Of a stretch of DNA of 64,000 bases, positions 28,367-37,503 are shown piece by piece (the first letter of the stretch is position 1; every line of letters starts with the position of its first letter). Origin of the DNA: Rahnella victoriana (GTDB lineage Bacteria; Pseudomonadota; Gammaproteobacteria; Enterobacterales; Enterobacteriaceae); NCBI RefSeq assembly GCF_004330295.1, contig NZ_SJOJ01000005.1, positions 1 to 64,000 of the forward strand, in the 5' to 3' direction. Under the pieces are notes generated by a model, which saw only the letters and a program-made list of their open reading frames with translations, was not told the origin of the DNA and made no database searches. The translations under genes and the position numbers were made by a program.

Positions 28367-28846
28367 TTACGCCACAGGGCGGTTATTCCATGTGTCCTTG
28401 TAGAGGATATTACCGTCACAGCATTTCCATGTGATGCTTTCGTAACGTAGCTGAAGATTTTCGAAGTGCGTTCCTGTCTGGCCGCCGGGGTATAAATTAG
28501 GTGTAATCGCCACGACCTTCACGTTTTCTAAAATAATATTGAAATACTCGACTTCATTACCGGCCTCAGTAATTTGATACATTTTTATTGTTGCTGATTG
28601 AAACGTCGCACCCTGGCATAACGCACGATATAAAAGGGGTGTCGTTTTATCAAATTCCTTCTGTAGCGTTATCGGCGAGTGAACCCGTGTCCCCGTTAGC
28701 CGGCCTGTATGTTGGTCTGTTGGAATGTTCACATTATGGTTTACTGACCTAAGTTCGATAGCGCCAAGTCTGCCAGAAACTAATGAATTGCCGACAACAG
28801 GTGAGCCGTTTTCATCGACCAACCATAGGTATGCTGGGTTTGACAT
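28367..28846 (-). CDS. hcp: Orphan Hcp, T6SS tube/effector-carrier protein
   Basis: This 159-residue Hcp of the classical enterobacterial type shows the VPVD-like NHNVNIPTDQHTGR region, RVHSPITLQKEFDK, TPLLYRALCQG, FNIILENVKVV and the ESITWKCCDGNI end. Hcp hexamers stack into the T6SS inner tube and carry small effectors inside. It differs strongly from the Hcp at 60045, so it probably belongs to another T6SS subtype. It is third in a minus-strand run after a putative effector and a two-helix protein. Cys residues near the end (KCCDG) are a visible oddity. Confidence 0.88.
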   Translation of the reverse strand: MSNPAYLWLVDENGSPVVGNSLVSGRLGAIELRSVNHNVNIPTDQHTGRLTGTRVHSPITLQKEFDKTTPLLYRALCQGATFQSATIKMYQITEAGNEVEYFNIILENVKVVAITPNLYPGGQTGTHFENLQLRYESITWKCCDGNILYKDTWNNRPVA

Positions 28847-28884
28847 ATTACATCCTTATAAATTAAGTATGATGGATCTAATAA

Positions 28885-29097
28885 TTAGCGGGGGTGAAAT
28901 CTATTTAACCATTTTGCTAAAACATAAATAACGAAGGCGACGATAAGAATCGATATTATCCGTTCCGGCCAGCTATCAAAATAGAAAATACATGCCATAG
29001 AGAGCCAGAATGCAGCGCCTCCCAACAAGGCTCCCGTAAAGCCCAGTATATTATCTACAATTTTCCGTTTTAATCGGGATAGTTTAAACATGAGCAT
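28885..29097 (-). CDS. Small two-helix membrane protein, candidate immunity protein
   Basis: This 70-residue product has two hydrophobic helices (about 17-41, GFTGALLGGAAFWLSMACIF, and 46-63, IISILIVAFVIYVL) with basic ends. Its start (ATG 29097, or 29091) lies inside the 3' end of the upstream 216-residue gene, so the pair is translationally coupled. Hcp follows 38 nt downstream. Small membrane proteins coupled to toxins that attack the inner membrane are a known immunity arrangement. The function here is inferred from context only. Confidence 0.6.
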   Translation of the reverse strand: MLMFKLSRLKRKIVDNILGFTGALLGGAAFWLSMACIFYFDSWPERIISILIVAFVIYVLAKWLNRFHPR

Positions 29098-29734
29098 TCA
29101 CTTTAGATTCAACAAGATCGAGGATGGATTTGAACGCAGTGACACCCTGATTTCTACGTGTAATCAGGGCATCAACAAATGGCTTCAGTGCCGGTTCGAA
29201 CATAAAATAGAGTAAGTCATAATTTTTTACCCTCAGAGCTTCATACACCTCGGGTTCATCGACACTGAGCTTTTCCGAGGTTCTGATACAGAGTTCTGTC
29301 ATACCTCCGGCGAGCAGGATGTTACCAATCAAACCACCCCGGAATGCGATGTATACTGATGCCTGCCCGCAAATGGCCGTTGCTATTTTACCTGATATGA
29401 GTGAATTGGCTGCTGTACGTCCTGCGAGTGAAAAAATAGCACGACTATATATTTTATTTTGTTGGCTCTCTGAGGCGTATTTGTTAAATTTTTCAAATAC
29501 TGTCTGTATCGCTTCAATGATTCGATCATAATTAAGAATGCCGTTATCAATAGCCTGAATTATTCTTATGGTTTCGGTTTGGTTCGAGTATCGGGATCCT
29601 GAATCAATATAACCGTAAGCTAAATATCCTAAGTCCACAGGAACTGAAAGTACACCGTGAATGAACCCGATAGCACTGTCAGGCGAGATAATGATATCTG
29701 CGATGCGTGTGGCAATTTCCTCAACATGACTCAT
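29084..29734 (-). CDS. Putative T6SS effector acting on membranes (unrecognised family)
   Basis: ATG 29734 is preferred because AGGGA lies about 8 nt upstream. It gives 216 residues, while an upstream GTG would add 18. No signal peptide or enzymatic motif is visible. The middle (about residues 97-146) is hydrophobic and Gly/Ala-rich (SLAGRTAANS, GGLIGNILLAGG), flanked by amphipathic helices, as in pore-forming proteins. The gene is richer in A and T than its surroundings. Coupling to a two-helix membrane protein and linkage to hcp point to a Hcp-delivered, ion-permeable-pore type toxin. In size and layout it recalls the Serratia Ssp6/Sip6 pair, but homology was not tested. Confidence 0.55.
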   Translation of the reverse strand: MSHVEEIATRIADIIISPDSAIGFIHGVLSVPVDLGYLAYGYIDSGSRYSNQTETIRIIQAIDNGILNYDRIIEAIQTVFEKFNKYASESQQNKIYSRAIFSLAGRTAANSLISGKIATAICGQASVYIAFRGGLIGNILLAGGMTELCIRTSEKLSVDEPEVYEALRVKNYDLLYFMFEPALKPFVDALITRRNQGVTAFKSILDLVESKVNAHV

Positions 29735-29843
29735 ATTAATTCCCTTTATTATTCCTATCCTTTTGTAAGGGTATGGCGTCACAGTCACAAAGACAATATA
29801 GGTTCCTCACATTTCTTTCTTTTTCATTTTTATGGTGAAAAAA

Positions 29844-31106
29844 CTATTTCACTTTCAATAATTCACTGAATCGCGTCGTATACGCCGGTGACAGCATGTC
29901 GCGTTTCATCGCCCAGCCGCGCTGGATCCCCTGACCGGCAAACCAGACTTTGCCGGTGCCTTTTTTGTGGATCTCATCCAGCGTTGCCATCAGTTGTTCG
30001 CTGTTTTTTCGTGGCTGATATTCATCGAATAAATTGAGCTGGGCGACGCCCTGACTGAAAAAGTCGCCCAGCATCACGCCGCCTTTCTGATAGCGATAGC
30101 CGGGTTGCCAGATCTGGTCGAGGCAGCGCACGGCGGCGCTGAGAATATCGCGGCTGTCCTGCGTCGGCGTCATGAGTTTGATCCCGGCATGAGGGCTGTA
30201 ATAGGGGACGTTGGCGTCGTGCGGACTGGTTTTCACAAACGCCGACACATAGCGGCAATACTGATGCTCAGCGCGCAGTTTCTCGGCGGCGCGCACCGCG
30301 TAGTTGCAGATGGCTTCGCGCATGTCCTGATAGTCCGTGATGCGTTCGCCGAAAGAGCGTGAGCAGATGATCTGCTGTTTGGTCGGCACCGACTCCTCAA
30401 AGGCCAGACACGACTCGCCGCGCAGTTCGCGCACGGTGCGTTCCAGCACCACGCTGAAATGCTTGCGGATCAGGGCAGAAGGGCAGTCAGCCAGTTGCAG
30501 CGCGGTGGTGATCCCCAGCATGTTGAGTTTTTTGCTGATGCGCCGCCCGACGCCCCAGACTTCACTGACATCCACTTTTCCCATCAGGATGCGCTGATGG
30601 TCCGTGCGTGATAAATCGACCACGCCATGCGTCCCTTTCCACTTTTTCGCCGCAAAGTTGGCCAGTTTGGCCAGCGTTTTGGTGGGCGCAATGCCGACAC
30701 CCACCATCAGGTGATTCTCCTTCCAGATCTTATCCTGCACTTGCTTACCGAACGCCGCCAGCGACATGCAGTTATCGATATTCGTGATATCCAGAAACGC
30801 CTCGTCGATGGAATAGATATCCACTGCGGGTGCCAGCAGTTCCAGCGAAGTCATTACCCGGCTGGACATGTCGGCGTACAGCGCGTAGTTGGATGAAAAC
30901 ACCGCCACGTTATGACGCCGGATGGTGTCACGCACTTTGAAAAAAGGTGCCCCCATCTCGATTTGTGCCTGTTTGGCGAGGGCATTGCGGGCAATGACGC
31001 AGCCGTCGTTATTCGACAAGACAATCACCGGCCGTCCGCGCAGATCCGGGCGGAATATGGTTTCGCAACTCGCGTAAAAGGAGTTCACATCAACGAGGGC
31101 AAACAT
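29844..31106 (-). CDS. umuC: DNA polymerase V catalytic subunit UmuC
   Basis: This 420-residue Y-family polymerase begins MFALVDVNSFYASCE and has the catalytic DE pair in SIDEAFLD. The little-finger region is present, and the beta-clamp binding peptide (QLNLFD) lies near residue 358. With UmuD'2 it copies past DNA lesions during the SOS response. A LexA box lies 48 nt upstream. Unusually umuD is not adjacent but about 26 kb away at 57110. The last codons contain the direct repeat that bounds the hcp cassette. Confidence 0.95.
   Translation of the reverse strand: MFALVDVNSFYASCETIFRPDLRGRPVIVLSNNDGCVIARNALAKQAQIEMGAPFFKVRDTIRRHNVAVFSSNYALYADMSSRVMTSLELLAPAVDIYSIDEAFLDITNIDNCMSLAAFGKQVQDKIWKENHLMVGVGIAPTKTLAKLANFAAKKWKGTHGVVDLSRTDHQRILMGKVDVSEVWGVGRRISKKLNMLGITTALQLADCPSALIRKHFSVVLERTVRELRGESCLAFEESVPTKQQIICSRSFGERITDYQDMREAICNYAVRAAEKLRAEHQYCRYVSAFVKTSPHDANVPYYSPHAGIKLMTPTQDSRDILSAAVRCLDQIWQPGYRYQKGGVMLGDFFSQGVAQLNLFDEYQPRKNSEQLMATLDEIHKKGTGKVWFAGQGIQRGWAMKRDMLSPAYTTRFSELLKVK
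29869..29890. repeat. Direct repeat, right copy, inside the umuC 3' end
   Basis: This is the exact partner of 28329-28350. It covers codons for AYTTRF of umuC and leaves the gene intact. The cassette between the two copies holds only the Hcp, two-helix and putative effector genes. Confidence 0.75.
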
Positions 31107-31151
31107 GGTGGTGCGACCGCTGTAAGGAGTTCATTTTAGATACCCATAAGA

Positions 31152-31171
31152 TACTGTTCATGCATACAGTA
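31152..31171 (-). promoter_or_regulatory. LexA (SOS) box of umuC
   Basis: TACTGTTCATGCATACAGTA keeps the CTG-N10-CAG core (31154-31169) with TA flanks on both sides, as in strong LexA operators. It sits 46-65 nt before the umuC start. It means umuC has its own SOS promoter without umuD. Confidence 0.9.
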
Positions 31172-31356
31172 TAATCATGAGTAAGGGGAAGAGAAAAGTC
31201 CTAATGCGTTGTTGCTGCTATCTTGCTGACGGCGAAGGAAAGAAAATGTTTTGTAAGAAACGGCCCGGGCTGGCGCGGATTCTTCGGGCGGGGTCAAGGT
31301 AAAAAGTATCTCAGCACGTTATATTGCCCGCTTGTTGGATTTTGGACACTTTGGGA

Positions 31357-33045
31357 ATGTACGAGTTTAATCTGGTTCTGCTGTTGTTACAGCAGATGTG
31401 CGTGTTTTTGGTGATCGCCTGGCTGATGAGTAAAACGCGGTTATTTATTCCGCTGGTTCAGGTCACGGTTCGCCTGCCGCATAAATTATTGTGCTATATC
31501 ACCTTTTCTATTTTTTGCATCATGGGCACCTATTTCGGCCTGCATATCGAGGATTCTATCGCCAATACCCGTGCCATCGGCGCGGTGATGGGCGGGTTGC
31601 TTGGCGGGCCGGTGGTCGGCGGTCTGGTCGGTCTGACCGGCGGCATCCACCGGTATTCGATGGGCGGCATGACGGCGCTGAGTTGCATGATTTCCACCAT
31701 CGCCGAGGGATTATTAGGCGGTCTGATACACAGCATTTTGATCAAACGCGGCCGCATCGATAAGGTGTTTAATCCGCTGGTGGCGGCCGGGGTGACGTTC
31801 GTCGCTGAGATCCTGCAAATGGTGATCATCCTGCTGATCGCCCGTCCGTTTAACGATGCGCTCCATCTGGTCAGCAACATTGCCGCGCCGATGATGGTCA
31901 CCAATACGCTCGGTGCCGCGATGTTTATGCGCATTCTGCTGGATAAGCGGGCGATGTTCGAAAAATATACTTCGGCGTTTTCAGCCACGGCGCTGAAAGT
32001 GGCGGCCTCGACGGAAGGGATTTTGCGGCGCGGCTTTAACGAAGAAAACAGCATGAAGGTGGCGCAGGTGCTGCTGAAAGAGCTGGATATCGGCGCGGTG
32101 GCGATCACCGATCGCGAGAAATTGCTGGCCTTTACCGGTATCGGCGACGATCACCATCTGGTAGGCAAACCCATCGCCTCAGAGTATACCTGGCGCGCCA
32201 TCGAGAACGATGAAGTGGTGTATGCCGACGGCAACGAGATGCCGTACCGCTGCTCGTTGCATCCCAATTGCAAACTGGGTTCCACGCTGGTGATCCCGCT
32301 GCGTGGCGAAAATCAGCGGGTGATTGGCACCATCAAGTTGTACGAAGTGCGTAACCGGCTGTTCAGTTCCATCAACCGCACGCTGGGCGAGGGGATTGCC
32401 CAGTTGCTGTCGGCGCAGATCCTCGCCGGGAAATTTGAGCAGCAAAAAGCCCTGCTGGCGCAGTCGGAGATCAAACTGCTGCACGCGCAGGTCAATCCGC
32501 ACTTCTTATTTAATGCCCTCAATACCCTGATGGCGGTGATCCGCCACGACAGCGATAAGGCCGGACAACTGGTTCAGTATCTGTCGACTTTCTTTCGCAA
32601 AAATCTCAAACGTTCCTCTGAAATCGTCACCCTGGCCGATGAGCTGGAGCATGTGAATGCCTATCTGCAAATCGAACTGGCCCGGTTTTCGTCCCGGCTC
32701 AACGTGGATTTACAGGTGCCGGATGAATTCTCTTTTCACAAACTTCCCGCTTTTACCCTGCAACCGCTGGTGGAAAATGCCATTAAACACGGCACTTCGC
32801 AGTTGCTGAGTAACGGCAATATTATTATTCGTGCTTACCGTGAAGGGCCGCGGGTGATCGTCGAAGTGGAAGATAATGCCGGGCTGTATCAGCCGGAAGA
32901 AAGCGGCGACGGATTAGGCATGAGTCTGGTCGATAAGCGTCTGCGGGCGCGCTTTGGCGACGATTTCGGCATTACCGTCAGCTGTAAACCTGATGATTTT
33001 ACCCGCGTGACGTTACGTCTGCCGGTTGAGGGAGCGACATGTTAA
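31357..33045 (+). CDS. btsS: Pyruvate-sensing histidine kinase BtsS (YehU)
   Basis: ATG 31357 is chosen because the product then starts [17 protein letters not shown], as E. coli BtsS does, and has 562 residues. A longer frame from 31324 exists. It has a 5TMR-LYT membrane sensor (1 to about 195), a GAF domain (about 220-360), and a His-kinase of the LytS class with H382 in [10 protein letters not shown] plus an ATPase domain. E. coli BtsS binds extracellular pyruvate with high affinity and phosphorylates BtsR. The response regulator overlaps by 7 nt, and the transporter target is encoded nearby. Confidence 0.96.
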   Translation: MYEFNLVLLLLQQMCVFLVIAWLMSKTRLFIPLVQVTVRLPHKLLCYITFSIFCIMGTYFGLHIEDSIANTRAIGAVMGGLLGGPVVGGLVGLTGGIHRYSMGGMTALSCMISTIAEGLLGGLIHSILIKRGRIDKVFNPLVAAGVTFVAEILQMVIILLIARPFNDALHLVSNIAAPMMVTNTLGAAMFMRILLDKRAMFEKYTSAFSATALKVAASTEGILRRGFNEENSMKVAQVLLKELDIGAVAITDREKLLAFTGIGDDHHLVGKPIASEYTWRAIENDEVVYADGNEMPYRCSLHPNCKLGSTLVIPLRGENQRVIGTIKLYEVRNRLFSSINRTLGEGIAQLLSAQILAGKFEQQKALLAQSEIKLLHAQVNPHFLFNALNTLMAVIRHDSDKAGQLVQYLSTFFRKNLKRSSEIVTLADELEHVNAYLQIELARFSSRLNVDLQVPDEFSFHKLPAFTLQPLVENAIKHGTSQLLSNGNIIIRAYREGPRVIVEVEDNAGLYQPEESGDGLGMSLVDKRLRARFGDDFGITVSCKPDDFTRVTLRLPVEGATC

Positions 33046-33758
33046 GAGTTCTGATTGTTGATGATGAGCCGCTGGCGCTGGAGAACTTACGTTTACAGCT
33101 ACAGGATGAAAGCGACATCGAGATTGTCGGCGAATGTACCAACGCCATTGAAGCCATCGGTATGATCCACAAAATCCGCCCGGACATTGTGTTTCTGGAT
33201 ATCCAGATGCCGCGCATCAGCGGGCTGGAAATGGTCGGTATGCTCGATCAGCAGCACCGCCCGCATATCGTTTTTCTGACCGCCTTTGAGGAATATGCCG
33301 TGCAGGCGTTCGAGCAGTGCGCGTTTGACTATCTGCTCAAGCCGATCCAGACGGCGCGGCTGCAAAAAACGCTGGGTCGTCTGCGTCAGGGTTATCAGGG
33401 CCAGGATGTCACGCAGTTGCCGCAATACCAGCAGCCGCTGAAGTTTATTCCGTGCATCAGCAGCAACCGTATCTGGCTGTTGCAGATGGAGGATGTGGCC
33501 TTTGTCAGCAGCCGGGTGGGCGGGGTGTATGTGACGCGGCAGGATGGCAAAGAAACCTTCACCGAACTGACCTTACGCACGCTGGAAGTGCGCACGCCAT
33601 TGTTACGTTGTCACCGGCAGTATCTGGTAAACATGGATTATTTGCAGGAAATCCGCCTGGAGGATAAGAATCAGGCGGAACTGTTATTGCGCGATGGTCA
33701 GGTGGTGCCGGTCAGCCGTCGCTATCTGAAATCCTTAAAGGAGACGGTGGGGCTGTAA
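33039..33758 (+). CDS. btsR: LytTR response regulator BtsR (YehT)
   Basis: This 239-residue protein has a receiver with acidic D9/D10 region (VDDEPLA) and phosphoacceptor D54 (FLDIQMP). The C-terminal LytTR DNA-binding domain runs from about 135 to 236 ([15 protein letters not shown]). It overlaps btsS by 7 nt, so translation is coupled. In E. coli BtsR activates btsT. In this genome btsT lies on the opposite strand 3.4 kb away, and two ACCGCT-type repeats lie upstream of it. Confidence 0.95.
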   Translation: MLRVLIVDDEPLALENLRLQLQDESDIEIVGECTNAIEAIGMIHKIRPDIVFLDIQMPRISGLEMVGMLDQQHRPHIVFLTAFEEYAVQAFEQCAFDYLLKPIQTARLQKTLGRLRQGYQGQDVTQLPQYQQPLKFIPCISSNRIWLLQMEDVAFVSSRVGGVYVTRQDGKETFTELTLRTLEVRTPLLRCHRQYLVNMDYLQEIRLEDKNQAELLLRDGQVVPVSRRYLKSLKETVGL

Positions 33759-33788
33759 ACCCCGCCGCTTTTCTTTTGGACACAGGAC

Positions 33789-34751
33789 TCAGGCCGGTCG
33801 CAGCCGGTCAAAGGCTTCGCGGATTTGCGTTTCAGGTAACTGCACGCCGATGAAAACCAGTGCGCTGCGGCGCGTTTCGTCCGGCTGCCACGGGCGATCC
33901 CAGTCCGCACTGTACAGCCGCTGCACGCCCTGAAACAGCAGGCGGCACGGCTGGTCTGCTATCCATAACATCCCTTTATAGCGCAGCAGGTTATCGGCAA
34001 AACTGGCCAGCAACTCTTCCATCACGGCGGAAACCGCCGTCAGGCCGACCGGATAATCCAGTTCGACCACAATCGAAGAAACGGCGTTTTGCTGCGGCGC
34101 GAGGCGGTGGAATAACGGTTTTACCGCGAGCACGTTTTCTTCGAGCATAAATCCACGGGTATCGAACAACAGCGCCGGATCGATATCACCCTGAACCATG
34201 TTATATACCGGCGCGCGGGCGTTGATGCGTTGCAACCGCGCGGTCAGTTCAGGATTGTCACCGGCCACATCCGTTTTGGTCAGCAGGATACGGTCGGCAT
34301 AACCAATCTGCGACTGCGCCAGCGGAAACTGATCCAGCTGCGACATGGCATGTACCGCGTCCACCAGCGTGATCACGCCATCTAACACATACCGCTCGCA
34401 GATGACGTCATGGGCGAAAAAGGCCTGCAGGATCGGGCCGGGATCGGCCATGCCGGTGCATTCAATCATCAGCCGGTCAAACTGCACGTCGCCTTTATCC
34501 ACGCTGTCGAGCAGATCCAGTAACGCCGCTTCCAGCTCGCCCGAACGGGTGCAGCAGATGCAGCCGTTAGACAGCGTGGTGATGCGGGTCGCCCGGTCGC
34601 CAATCAGCTGGTTATCGAGGGGCATTTCGCCAAACTCATTCTCGATCACCGCAATTTTTATCTCCTGCTGCGTATGCAAAATCTGGCGCAGGAGCGTGGT
34701 TTTTCCGGCTCCCAGAAAACCGGTTAATACTGTGACTGCAATCGGATCCAT
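33789..34751 (-). CDS. yjiA: COG0523 GTPase YjiA (zinc-type metallochaperone family)
   Basis: ATG 34751 (MDPIAVTVLTGFLG) is chosen, with AGGAG 7 nt upstream. The 320-residue product has Walker A GFLGAGKTT, the CxCC metal motif in NGCICC, Walker B-like IECTGMADP and the TKTD guanine motif. It matches E. coli YjiA, a GTPase binding zinc and other metals. It lies 13 nt after yjiX and belongs to the btsT-yjiX-yjiA run. Whether it serves BtsT or a separate metal-handling job is not known. Confidence 0.93.
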   Translation of the reverse strand: MDPIAVTVLTGFLGAGKTTLLRQILHTQQEIKIAVIENEFGEMPLDNQLIGDRATRITTLSNGCICCTRSGELEAALLDLLDSVDKGDVQFDRLMIECTGMADPGPILQAFFAHDVICERYVLDGVITLVDAVHAMSQLDQFPLAQSQIGYADRILLTKTDVAGDNPELTARLQRINARAPVYNMVQGDIDPALLFDTRGFMLEENVLAVKPLFHRLAPQQNAVSSIVVELDYPVGLTAVSAVMEELLASFADNLLRYKGMLWIADQPCRLLFQGVQRLYSADWDRPWQPDETRRSALVFIGVQLPETQIREAFDRLRPA

Positions 34752-34764
34752 CGTTGTGCTCCTC

Positions 34765-34968
34765 TTAACAACAGCGCATTCCGCCTTTACCGTCCCCGCC
34801 GTAACGCGCCTGCTGGCGCTCGCGGAAAAACTCTTCATAGGTCATCGGCGTGGTATCCGGGTGGTTGGTCTGCATATGCAGAACGTAAGTGTCGTAATCC
34901 GGTATGCCCACCAGCATACGCGCGGCCTGACCGAGGTATTTCTTCGCCGCACCTAAGTTGTCAAACAT
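34765..34968 (-). CDS. yjiX: YbdD/YjiX family small protein
   Basis: This 67-residue protein has the family signature [21 protein letters not shown] and a Cys pair at the end (MRCC). Members are nearly always encoded next to CstA/BtsT transporters, as here. The role is not established. It lies downstream of a hairpin that separates it from btsT. Confidence 0.93.
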   Translation of the reverse strand: MFDNLGAAKKYLGQAARMLVGIPDYDTYVLHMQTNHPDTTPMTYEEFFRERQQARYGGDGKGGMRCC

Positions 34969-34990
34969 ACGTACTCCTCTGAATTCTGTG

Positions 34991-35016
34991 AAAAAGCCCC
35001 GCGTGTGCGGGGCTTT
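34991..35016 (-). terminator. Hairpin terminator after btsT, before yjiX
   Basis: A 10-bp stem (aaagccccgc at 34993-35002 with gcggggcttt at 35007-35016, loop gtgt) reads into a T5 run on the minus strand. It should lower, but perhaps not abolish, yjiX-yjiA transcription from the btsT promoter. Confidence 0.85.
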
Positions 35017-35027
35017 CAGGTAAACGG

Positions 35028-37181
35028 TTAGTGCCCGGAGGAGATTTTAATCCCTTCCGCCGGAACCGGCACATAAGGCGTTTCCTTATCGGTACGCTTA
35101 TCGGTTTTACGTGCCTCAAGGCAGGCGCGGATACCGTAGAAAATGATGCTGTACACCACAATCAGGAACAGAATACTCAGCCCGGCGTTGGTGTAGTTGT
35201 TGATCACAATGTGATGCATATTGCTGATCTGCTCCGGTGTCAGGCTCTCGCCGCCAGCAGCAATGCGTTCTTTATACTGACCGGCCATGTAGAAGAAGCC
35301 TTCCATCTGCGCATTGGTGCTGAACAGTTTCAGCCCCAGCGCCCAGGTGGTGCAGATCAGCAGCCAGATGGCGGGCACCATGGTGACCCAGATGTACTTC
35401 GTGCGTTTCATTTTCACCAGCACCACGGTGGCGAGGATCAGCGCGACGGCAGCCAGCATCTGGTTTGAGATGCCGAACAGCGGCCACAGGCTTTTCACGC
35501 CACCCAGCGGATCGACCACGCCCTGATACAGCAGATAACCCCACAGCCCGACGCAGCCTGCGGTGCCGATAATCCCGGCGATCAGCGAGTCGGTTTTTTT
35601 CAGGAACGGCACAAAGTTACCCAGTAAATCCTGCAACATAAAGCGGCCGGAACGCGTACCCGCATCCAGCGCGGTCAGGATGAACAGCGCTTCAAACAGA
35701 ATGCCGAAGTGATACCAGAAGCCCATATCCGCCAGCGGCATGATTTTGTGGAACACATGCGCAATACCTACGGCAAGCGTTGGTGCGCCACCGGCACGGT
35801 TCAGCACTGAGGGTTCGCCGATGTCTTTCGCGGTTTGCATAATCTGCTCAGGCGAGATCACAAATCCCCATGAACTGACGGTTGCCGCCGCGTGCGCCGT
35901 GACGTCTTTCAGCTGCGCCAGAATCATCGGTGCATTATCGCCGCCCAGTTCGTGCAGGTTTGGCATGGTAATGCCCAGACCGGCTGGCGGCGTATTCATG
36001 GCGAAGTATAAACCCGGCTCGATGATCGAGGCCGCGACCAGCGCCATTACCGCCACAAAGGATTCCATCAGCATCGCGCCGTAACCGATAAACCGTGCAT
36101 CGGTTTCGCAGGCCAGCAGTTTAGGCGTGGTGCCGGAGGCGATCAGCGCGTGGAAACCGGACACCGCACCGCAGGCGATGGTGATAAACAGGAACGGGAA
36201 CAGTGCGCCTTTCCACAACGGACCTGTGCCGTCGATGTACTGGGTCAGGGCAGGCATTTTCAGTTCAGGATTGAGGATCACGATGCCGATCGCCAGCCCG
36301 ACGATCACGCCGATTTTCAGGAACGTGGCCAGATAGTCACGCGGTGCCAGAATCAGCCACACCGGCAACAGGGCAGAGACAAAGGCATAACCAATCAGGG
36401 TAAAAGTGATGGTGGTGTCTTTGAAGGTCAGCGCCGGACCCCAGTAAGGATCGCTGGCGATCACGCCGCCGAAATAGATTGAAGCGACCAGCAGAACCAC
36501 GCCAATCACCGAGATCTCACCCACGCGACCCGGCCGGATAAAGCGCATGTAGATGCCCATAAACAGGGCGATCGGCACCGTCGAACAGACGGTAAACACG
36601 CCCCACGGGCTTTCTGCCAGCGCTTTCACCACGATTAAGGCCAGCACCGCCAGAATAATAATCATGATCAGGAAACAGCCGAACAGGGCAATGGTGCCCG
36701 GCACCGGCCCCATCTCTTCTTTGATCATCTCGCCCAGAGACGCGCCGTTACGGCGTGAAGAGATAAACAGCACCATAAAGTCCTGCACCGCACCGGCCAG
36801 CACCACACCGGCCAGCAACCACAGCACACCCGGCAGATAGCCCATTTGCGCGGCAAGCACCGGACCGACTAACGGACCGGCACCGGCGATGGCGGCAAAG
36901 TGGTGACCGAACAGCACATTGCGGTTGGTCGGCACATAGTTCAGACCGTCGTTGTTCACCACGGCAGGCGTGGAGCGCGACGGGTCAAGTTTCATGACCT
37001 TTTGCGCGATATACAGGCTGTAATAACGATAGGCCACCAGATAAACCGACACGGAGGCCACGACGATCCATAACGCACTGATGTGTTCACCCCGCCGCAG
37101 GGCGACGACGCCCAGACAGCAGGCACCGAGGATCGCAACAATCATCCACGGTAAGTGCCTGAAGAAAGCTTTTTTATTCAT
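35028..37181 (-). CDS. btsT: Pyruvate/H+ symporter BtsT (YjiY)
   Basis: This 717-residue CstA-family transporter has many membrane helices along its length. It matches E. coli BtsT in size and N-terminus ([19 protein letters not shown]). Conserved stretches include [19 protein letters not shown] and the DPSRSTPA loop. BtsT takes up pyruvate with protons. Its 322-bp upstream region holds a good CRP site and two candidate BtsR repeats, matching the known double control in E. coli. Downstream come yjiX and yjiA. Confidence 0.95.
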   Translation of the reverse strand: MNKKAFFRHLPWMIVAILGACCLGVVALRRGEHISALWIVVASVSVYLVAYRYYSLYIAQKVMKLDPSRSTPAVVNNDGLNYVPTNRNVLFGHHFAAIAGAGPLVGPVLAAQMGYLPGVLWLLAGVVLAGAVQDFMVLFISSRRNGASLGEMIKEEMGPVPGTIALFGCFLIMIIILAVLALIVVKALAESPWGVFTVCSTVPIALFMGIYMRFIRPGRVGEISVIGVVLLVASIYFGGVIASDPYWGPALTFKDTTITFTLIGYAFVSALLPVWLILAPRDYLATFLKIGVIVGLAIGIVILNPELKMPALTQYIDGTGPLWKGALFPFLFITIACGAVSGFHALIASGTTPKLLACETDARFIGYGAMLMESFVAVMALVAASIIEPGLYFAMNTPPAGLGITMPNLHELGGDNAPMILAQLKDVTAHAAATVSSWGFVISPEQIMQTAKDIGEPSVLNRAGGAPTLAVGIAHVFHKIMPLADMGFWYHFGILFEALFILTALDAGTRSGRFMLQDLLGNFVPFLKKTDSLIAGIIGTAGCVGLWGYLLYQGVVDPLGGVKSLWPLFGISNQMLAAVALILATVVLVKMKRTKYIWVTMVPAIWLLICTTWALGLKLFSTNAQMEGFFYMAGQYKERIAAGGESLTPEQISNMHHIVINNYTNAGLSILFLIVVYSIIFYGIRACLEARKTDKRTDKETPYVPVPAEGIKISSGH

Positions 37182-37295
37182 AAATAACCCGGTTATTTTA
37201 AAAGACTGACGAAAAACCCTTCTCTGTTTGGTTTAATTGAGGAATGGCTGGCAGAGAAGTGGGATCTGTTTTATTGCGGCTATAGGGTGCCAAAA

Positions 37296-37330
37296 TCAGC
37301 GGTGCAAAGGCGGGAAACCTGATTAGCGGT
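37296..37330 (-). promoter_or_regulatory. Candidate BtsR binding repeats
   Basis: On the minus strand two direct repeats ACCGCTAA and ACCGCTGA are separated by 19 nt, 115-149 nt before btsT. They resemble the ACCGCT-type repeats I recall for BtsR (YehT) in E. coli, but that spacing is shorter (13 nt), so the match is partial. Confidence 0.4.
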
Positions 37331-37397
37331 CACAGAGGGAGATAAACGGTAATAACACGGATTAAGCGGCAAACGACGGCATGAATGCCGGGAAATC

Positions 37398-37413
37398 TGT
37401 GAGTCAGATCACG
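37398..37413. promoter_or_regulatory. CRP binding site upstream of btsT
   Basis: TGTGA-GTCAGA-TCACG fits the CRP consensus TGTGA-N6-TCACA with one mismatch. It lies in the btsT upstream region, 217-232 nt before the start. Catabolite control of btsT is known in E. coli. Confidence 0.7.
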
Positions 37414-37503
37414 TGGAGAGACTCAGCCCCTGCGCAGGAACTGAGCCTGAAAAGTCTGAGGGGGGCTTTTATCAGGCGAAAAGCCCGTCACCGGCACTAA
37501 AAA

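Larger units (their letters stand above)
37182..37503 (-). promoter_or_regulatory. btsT control region
   Basis: This 322-bp gap contains no gene. On the btsT strand it holds, in order towards the gene, a CRP site (37398-37413), then ACCGCTAA (37323-37330) and ACCGCTGA (37296-37303). No clear sigma70 boxes were picked out. Confidence 0.6.
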
